A stretch of 64,000 nt of DNA from Malania oleifera. Lineage: Eukaryota > Streptophyta > Magnoliopsida > Santalales > Ximeniaceae. Each line of letters begins with the position of its first letter. Within the stretch, counting starts at the first letter, position 1. The stretch is from assembly GCF_029873635.1 (NCBI RefSeq), contig NC_080421.1, positions 1,488,001-1,552,000 of the forward strand. Direction: 5' to 3'. The notes beneath the pieces are model-generated. The model ran no database searches. It saw nothing but the letters and a program-made list of their open reading frames with translations, and was not told where the DNA came from. The translations under genes were made by a program, and so were the position numbers. This document shows, in pieces, positions 60,057 through 64,000 of this stretch.

Positions 60057-60070
60057 TGATTCAAAATAAA

Positions 60071-61856
60071 CAACAACAACAATAATAAAACCAAACCTTA
60101 AGTCTCATTAGGTGGAGTCGATTATATGAATCATTTTTAGTTAATTTATATGATCATGAACCATTTCTTTTAACAAATTTAAGGTTATTAAATCCTCATT
60201 CATTATCTCATTCTAAATTATTTTAAGTTTATACCTACCCCTTTTACTAGTCCCCATAGTAACTAACTTGCTCTACCCTACTGGTGCACTATGTGACCTA
60301 CGTTGTAAGTGCCCAAACTATTTGAATCGTCTCTCTCTTATCTTATCTTTTATAGGAGTTACACCTAACTTATCGCGAATATGTTTATTCTTTAATTTAT
60401 TTTTCACTGTGAAATTATTCATCCATTTAAGCATTCTCATCTCAGCAACTTTTACATTTTGGATATTCTATTATTTCATTGCTTAAAATTTTGATCCATA
60501 TAGCATAATTGGTCTTATAGTCGTCTTATAAAACTTCTATTTTAATTTTAAGGGTATTCTACAATCACAAAGCACACTTGAAGTATTTCTTCATTTTATC
60601 CAACCTACTTTAACTCTATCCATCAGATCATTTTTAATTTCTCCTTCAGCTTACACAATAGATCCAATGTATGGAAATCTATAAGTGTCATTTGTTTTTT
60701 TTTCATCATCAAATTTAACTTTGTCTCCAATATTCTTCCAACCATTACTGAAATTACATTTTAATATATTTTGTCATATTTCTACTTATCCTAAAACCTC
60801 TAAATTTCAAAACTTCTTTCCATATTTCTAACTTAACCTCTACTCCGCTCTTAATTTCGTCAATCAATAGTATATCATTTGCAAACAACATATACCATGA
60901 CATCTTATTTTGAACGTTCTTAGTTGGTCCATTGCTAAAACAAAAAGATAAGGGTTCAAAGCAGATCCTTGATACACACCCTTGGTGATTTGAAATTCTC
61001 TAGTTTCTCTATCTATAGTCTTTATACTAGTCATTACTTCATTGTATATATCATTAATGACATCAGTATACCTACTATATACATTTTTTTTTTCTTCTAA
61101 AACTCACCATAAAACTTCTGTAGTTACCCTATCATATCTTTTCTCAGAGTTAATAAATATCATATGCAAGTTCCTCTTCTTTTTCTTAAACTTTTTCATT
61201 AATCTTTTTAAAAGATATATAACATCTGTGGTAGATCTCCCACGTATAAAATCAAATTGATTTTCTGAGACTTTCATTTCTAATCATAATCTTTGTTCAA
61301 CTACATTTCCCACAGTTTCATCATATAACTTATAAGTTTAATTCCACAATAATTATTACAATTTTGAATATCTTTTTTATTTTTGTATATAGGTATTAAA
61401 GTACTTTTCCTCCATACATATGACATTTCTCTTAGTTTTTATACTTGTGTTAAATAAATTAGTTAACCATATAATTCTGTTATCATTTGAGCATTTCCAA
61501 ACTTCAATAGGAATGTTATTCGACTGTTTACCTTTTCCATTTTTCATCTTTTTTAGTGCAAACTTAATTTCATTAACTCTAATTTTACGGATAAATATCA
61601 TATTTTTAGTATTTTCCTCATTTGTCAATTCTAAGTTTAAGCCTTTTATTTGGTCTTCATTAAACAACTTACTAAAATAATTTTACCATCTATCTTTTAC
61701 GTCTTTGTTCTTAACCAGGACAATATCACTTTCACTTTTTATACATTTTACATTTCCGGAATCCTTACTCTTCATTTCTCTAACTTTAATAAGTTTAAAT
61801 ATATCTCTCTCTTCTTTTGTATCAAATTTATCATACAAACTATTAAATGATTTGTA
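60071..61856 (-). mobile_element. Second RTE LINE copy, 5'-truncated, older, inverted
   Basis: On the minus strand the frame at 61667-61377 matches the same region of the 56420-59021 copy (GLNLELTNEENTKN and KFALKKMKNGKG, against GLNLELSNEENTKN and KFALKKMKNGKV). The match continues through the reverse-transcriptase and C-terminal parts to the TTG-type tail, seen as CAACAACAAC at 60071. It is flanked by a 14-bp duplication with one mismatch: TGATTCAAAATAAA (60057-60070) and TGATTCTAAATAAA (61857-61870). Reading frames are more decayed than in the first copy, so it is older. It starts later in the element, after the endonuclease. Confidence 0.88.
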
Positions 61857-61870
61857 TGATTCTAAATAAA

Positions 61871-62345
61871 AAGAATTTATAAAATAATAAAATAAAAAAT
61901 TATAAAGTCATGAGGTTGGTCACTTCATTTTACATAGATGGATATATTTTTTTTTCATTTACAATACAGATAAATATATATTATTATATAATAATAAGTT
62001 CCTTTAATATATAAAAAAATACTTACTAATTAATAAAATTCAAGTTCATTTTCTGTCGTGAATATGTGGCAAAAATATGGTGGCCAGGCTAGTGCCAAAA
62101 CGCAAAAAAGGGAAAACTAGGGAGGTCAAACTGAAAAACTAAGAATTTGAGTGGCATCAGCGCAAAAAGTTTACACTCCTTTCCCCAGCCCATCGTGTTT
62201 GCCTCTGCTCTCTTTCATGGCTTCTCTGCAACGCGCAGTTTCCCCGTTGATCATTCTTCTCATCGACGGCGTAAAACCTTCCCTGTAACAATTCGTACAC
62301 TTCGCCACCTCAGAGGACCCAGAAGACCCTGAGAAGATCTAAAAC
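61871..62345 (+). other. Promoter and 5' UTR region of the IDH gene
   Basis: An AT-rich part (to about 62050), then a GC-richer leader. No clear TATA box. A short upstream reading frame lies at 62217-62288 (listed separately). Confidence 0.4.
62217..62288 (+). promoter_or_regulatory. Possible upstream ORF in the IDH leader
   Basis: ATG in a TTCATGG context opens a 23-codon frame (MASLQRAVSPLIILLIDGVK plus three residues) that ends TAA 57 bases before the IDH start. It counts only if transcription starts upstream of 62217. Confidence 0.3.
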
Positions 62346-62879
62346 ATGGCGAGAAGAAACCTCCTGATCCTAAAACAACTCGTTTCCCGTTCAACACCTT
62401 CCTCGTCTACAGGAATAGGGCAGCGATTCGAATTTAAACGATCCGTGACCTACATGCCTCGACCTGGTGATGGTGCCCCTCGCGCCGTAACCCTTATCCC
62501 GGGCGACGGCATCGGCCCTCTGGTCACCGGCGCCGTGGAGCGGGTCATGGAGGTGATGCATGCGCCGGTGTACTTCGAGCGGTACGAGGTTCGCGGCGAC
62601 ATGAATAAGGTGCCGCAGGAGGTGATCGAGTCGATTCGGAAAAACAAGGTGTGCTTGAAGGGTGGCTTGGCGACTCCGGTGGGTGGTGGTGTCAGCTCGT
62701 TGAACGTTCAGCTGAGGAAGGAGCTCGATCTCTATGCTTCGCTTGTAAATTGTTTTAACTTGCCTGGTTTGCCAACGCGGCACGAGAATGTCGATATTGT
62801 CGTGATTCGGGAGAACACGGAGGGAGAGTATGCGGGCCTCGAGCACGAGGTTGTTCCTGGCGTTGTTGAAAACCTTAAG
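62346..62879 (+). CDS. IDH1: NAD+-dependent isocitrate dehydrogenase regulatory subunit, mitochondrial (first exon, 178 codons; gene continues past window)
   Basis: Exon 1 runs from ATG to AACCTTAAG|GTATTA. The first ~30 residues are rich in Arg/Ser/Leu without acidic residues, as in a mitochondrial targeting peptide. Then comes RSVTYMPRPGDGAPRAVTLI, PGDGIGPLVTGAVERVMEVM, NKVCLKGGLATPVGGGVSSL and ENTEGEYAGLEHEVVPG, which match the regulatory subunits (IDH1-3 type) of plant NAD-IDH closely. The enzyme oxidises isocitrate to 2-oxoglutarate in the matrix TCA cycle as a regulatory/catalytic hetero-oligomer. The remaining exons (from about VITKFCSERIAKYAFEYA) are not seen before 64000, so intron 1 exceeds 1.1 kb. 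Which paralog it is cannot be decided here. Confidence 0.93.
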
Positions 62880-64000
62880 GTATTAATTGTTATCAAAATC
62901 CTCTTTTTTTTGGCTATTATTGTTGTTTTGCGCATTGCAAGTACTGGAATTGGTACTACTGTTACTTAGAACGTGGAACTTGCTGGCTGGTACGGTGGAA
63001 ATGGATCACGGAATCGTACATGCTCTAAATTGCTGTACAGTAAGGGTATGTTCGTATAGAATATAGATATACAGATGAAAAGTGTGTAATGGCAGTTCTG
63101 TATCTAAGATAGAATGTTGAAGCGTTCTTTACATTTTTTTTTGTTAGCGTATTTGTACTATATACGGACACCAAGTGGGTACCAACCCAAATGCAAAAAT
63201 GGAGAGCAATTAGAAGATTCAAAAGAATCCCAAGTCAAAATATTCTAGAACTCCAGGAGGACAAAGTCTGTAAAACTGTATCCTCTTCTACATAGGTTGT
63301 TTCTTACTCTCTAAATAATCTGCAAGAGTCAAGAGGGATGCAATCATTCACACCCTTCTTGAATTCTAATCGGAATCCCTTCTTTTCTAGCAATGAAAAA
63401 AGGAGGGAATGCTATTCTGCCTGACCCAAGCAACAATGATCCACCGCCAATTGAGACTCCATAGCCCCAAAGCAAATGAACAGTGAGTAGCAGATGTCCC
63501 ATTTCTTTGCACATGAAGCACCTAATAACGAGGACCAGTCCTCATCTTCTAAGATTGTTCCATGTGAGGATAGCTTCCCAAACACAAAGGCAAGAAAAAT
63601 AGCTTTTAACATCGCTTCTTTCTCTGGTTTGCAATAGAAAGATTTGATGAGAACTTTGAACATTTATCCCTCAGCCATCCAATCCAATAGAGTCCTCAAT
63701 ATTAAGATTAATCCAGGTTCTATATAAATTGCCCTGAGAATCTTGGTTCTACATTACCACTTCATCCTTTTCTCTCACTGACCTGAACAAAGCGGGAGAA
63801 GAATATTTTAAGGCAGCATCTTTGCATCAAATATCAAGCCAAAATCTGATTCCTATGCCATTCTTGACCACAAAACCAATAATTTCAAGGAAACCCATTT
63901 TCCAATCACAATGCCCTTCCACAGGCCAAACCCATCAGAGAGCTTCACATCCTTTATGAACCAACCTCTAGCTTTGTGCCAATAATTTCCCAATGGTTAC
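62880..64000 (+). other. Intron 1 of the IDH gene (partial)
   Basis: Starts with the donor GTATTA. No further IDH exon is seen. It holds a LINE fragment on the minus strand. Confidence 0.7.
63390..63990 (-). mobile_element. LINE (L1-type) fragment with zf-RVT-like region
   Basis: On the minus strand, frames around 63663-63412 carry words typical of the end of plant LINE ORF2: SFYCKPEKEAMLKAIFLAFV in one frame and CFMCKEMGHLLL in a neighbouring one. The second fits the zinc-binding domain after the reverse transcriptase. The frames are broken and no ends are visible; the fragment may continue beyond 64000. Confidence 0.5.

Noticed and set aside
62147-62332. 61-codon frame upstream of IDH
   Set aside because: It begins with TTG rather than ATG. 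The only credible upstream frame is the short one at 62217.

Overview
The window is nuclear DNA of a flowering plant, most likely a repeat-rich eudicot, probably woody. The evidence is the mix of genes (a LAZ1 homolog, SLY1, a plant-type NAD-isocitrate dehydrogenase subunit), long AT-rich introns with GT..AG borders, and many plant-type LTR retrotransposon fossils and RTE/L1-type LINEs. I cannot name the species. Exon borders below were read by eye from splice signals, reading phase and family resemblance; no search was run.

Layout. 1-8907 is a retroelement graveyard: a broken minus-strand Ty3/Gypsy (Tekay/Del-like) element at the left edge, then two related ~2 kb solo LTRs (4271-6199, 6236-8514) lying 36 bp apart in an older repeat. 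9517-15870 is a ten-exon PEF-type EF-hand calcium-binding protein gene (169 aa). 18522-34309 is an eight-exon LAZ1 (DUF300) membrane protein gene (484 aa); its fifth intron is 11.6 kb and holds a young but broken Ty1/Copia element (22094-29020), itself split by another solo LTR (25827-27830, perfect 5-bp target duplication). A fourth solo LTR (35222-37240) follows, in opposite orientation to the first pair. 38508-50067 is a six-exon histidine-phosphatase (phosphoglycerate-mutase-like) gene, 220 aa, with introns full of Copia fossils, a TRIM candidate, a LINE scrap and tandem repeats. 51518-53451 is the vesicle-traffic SM protein SLY1 (620 aa), with a 71-nt intron right after the start that makes the longest open frame misleading. 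54138-56199 may hold two terminal exons of an unrecognised gene. 56420-59021 is a 5'-truncated RTE LINE with a perfect 18-bp target-site duplication, and 60071-61856 is an older copy in the opposite orientation. 62346-62879 is the first exon of a mitochondrial NAD-isocitrate dehydrogenase regulatory subunit that runs off the right edge; its first intron carries a LINE fragment.

The host genes are unrelated housekeeping or signalling genes (Ca2+ sensing, membrane/vacuole-linked cell-death control, phosphatase, ER-Golgi fusion, TCA cycle). All are on the plus strand, each presumably with its own promoter, and I see no operon-like or clustered pathway. I do not see a convincing new gene system. 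The most unusual signal is the arrays of a 10-bp palindrome centred on GTCGAC in the U3 part of several different LTRs, just upstream of their TATA-like boxes. Next come the inverted 2-kb LTR pair enclosing two genes, the nested insertions in the LAZ1 intron, the SLY1 start-site intron, and the possible unrecognised terminal exons.
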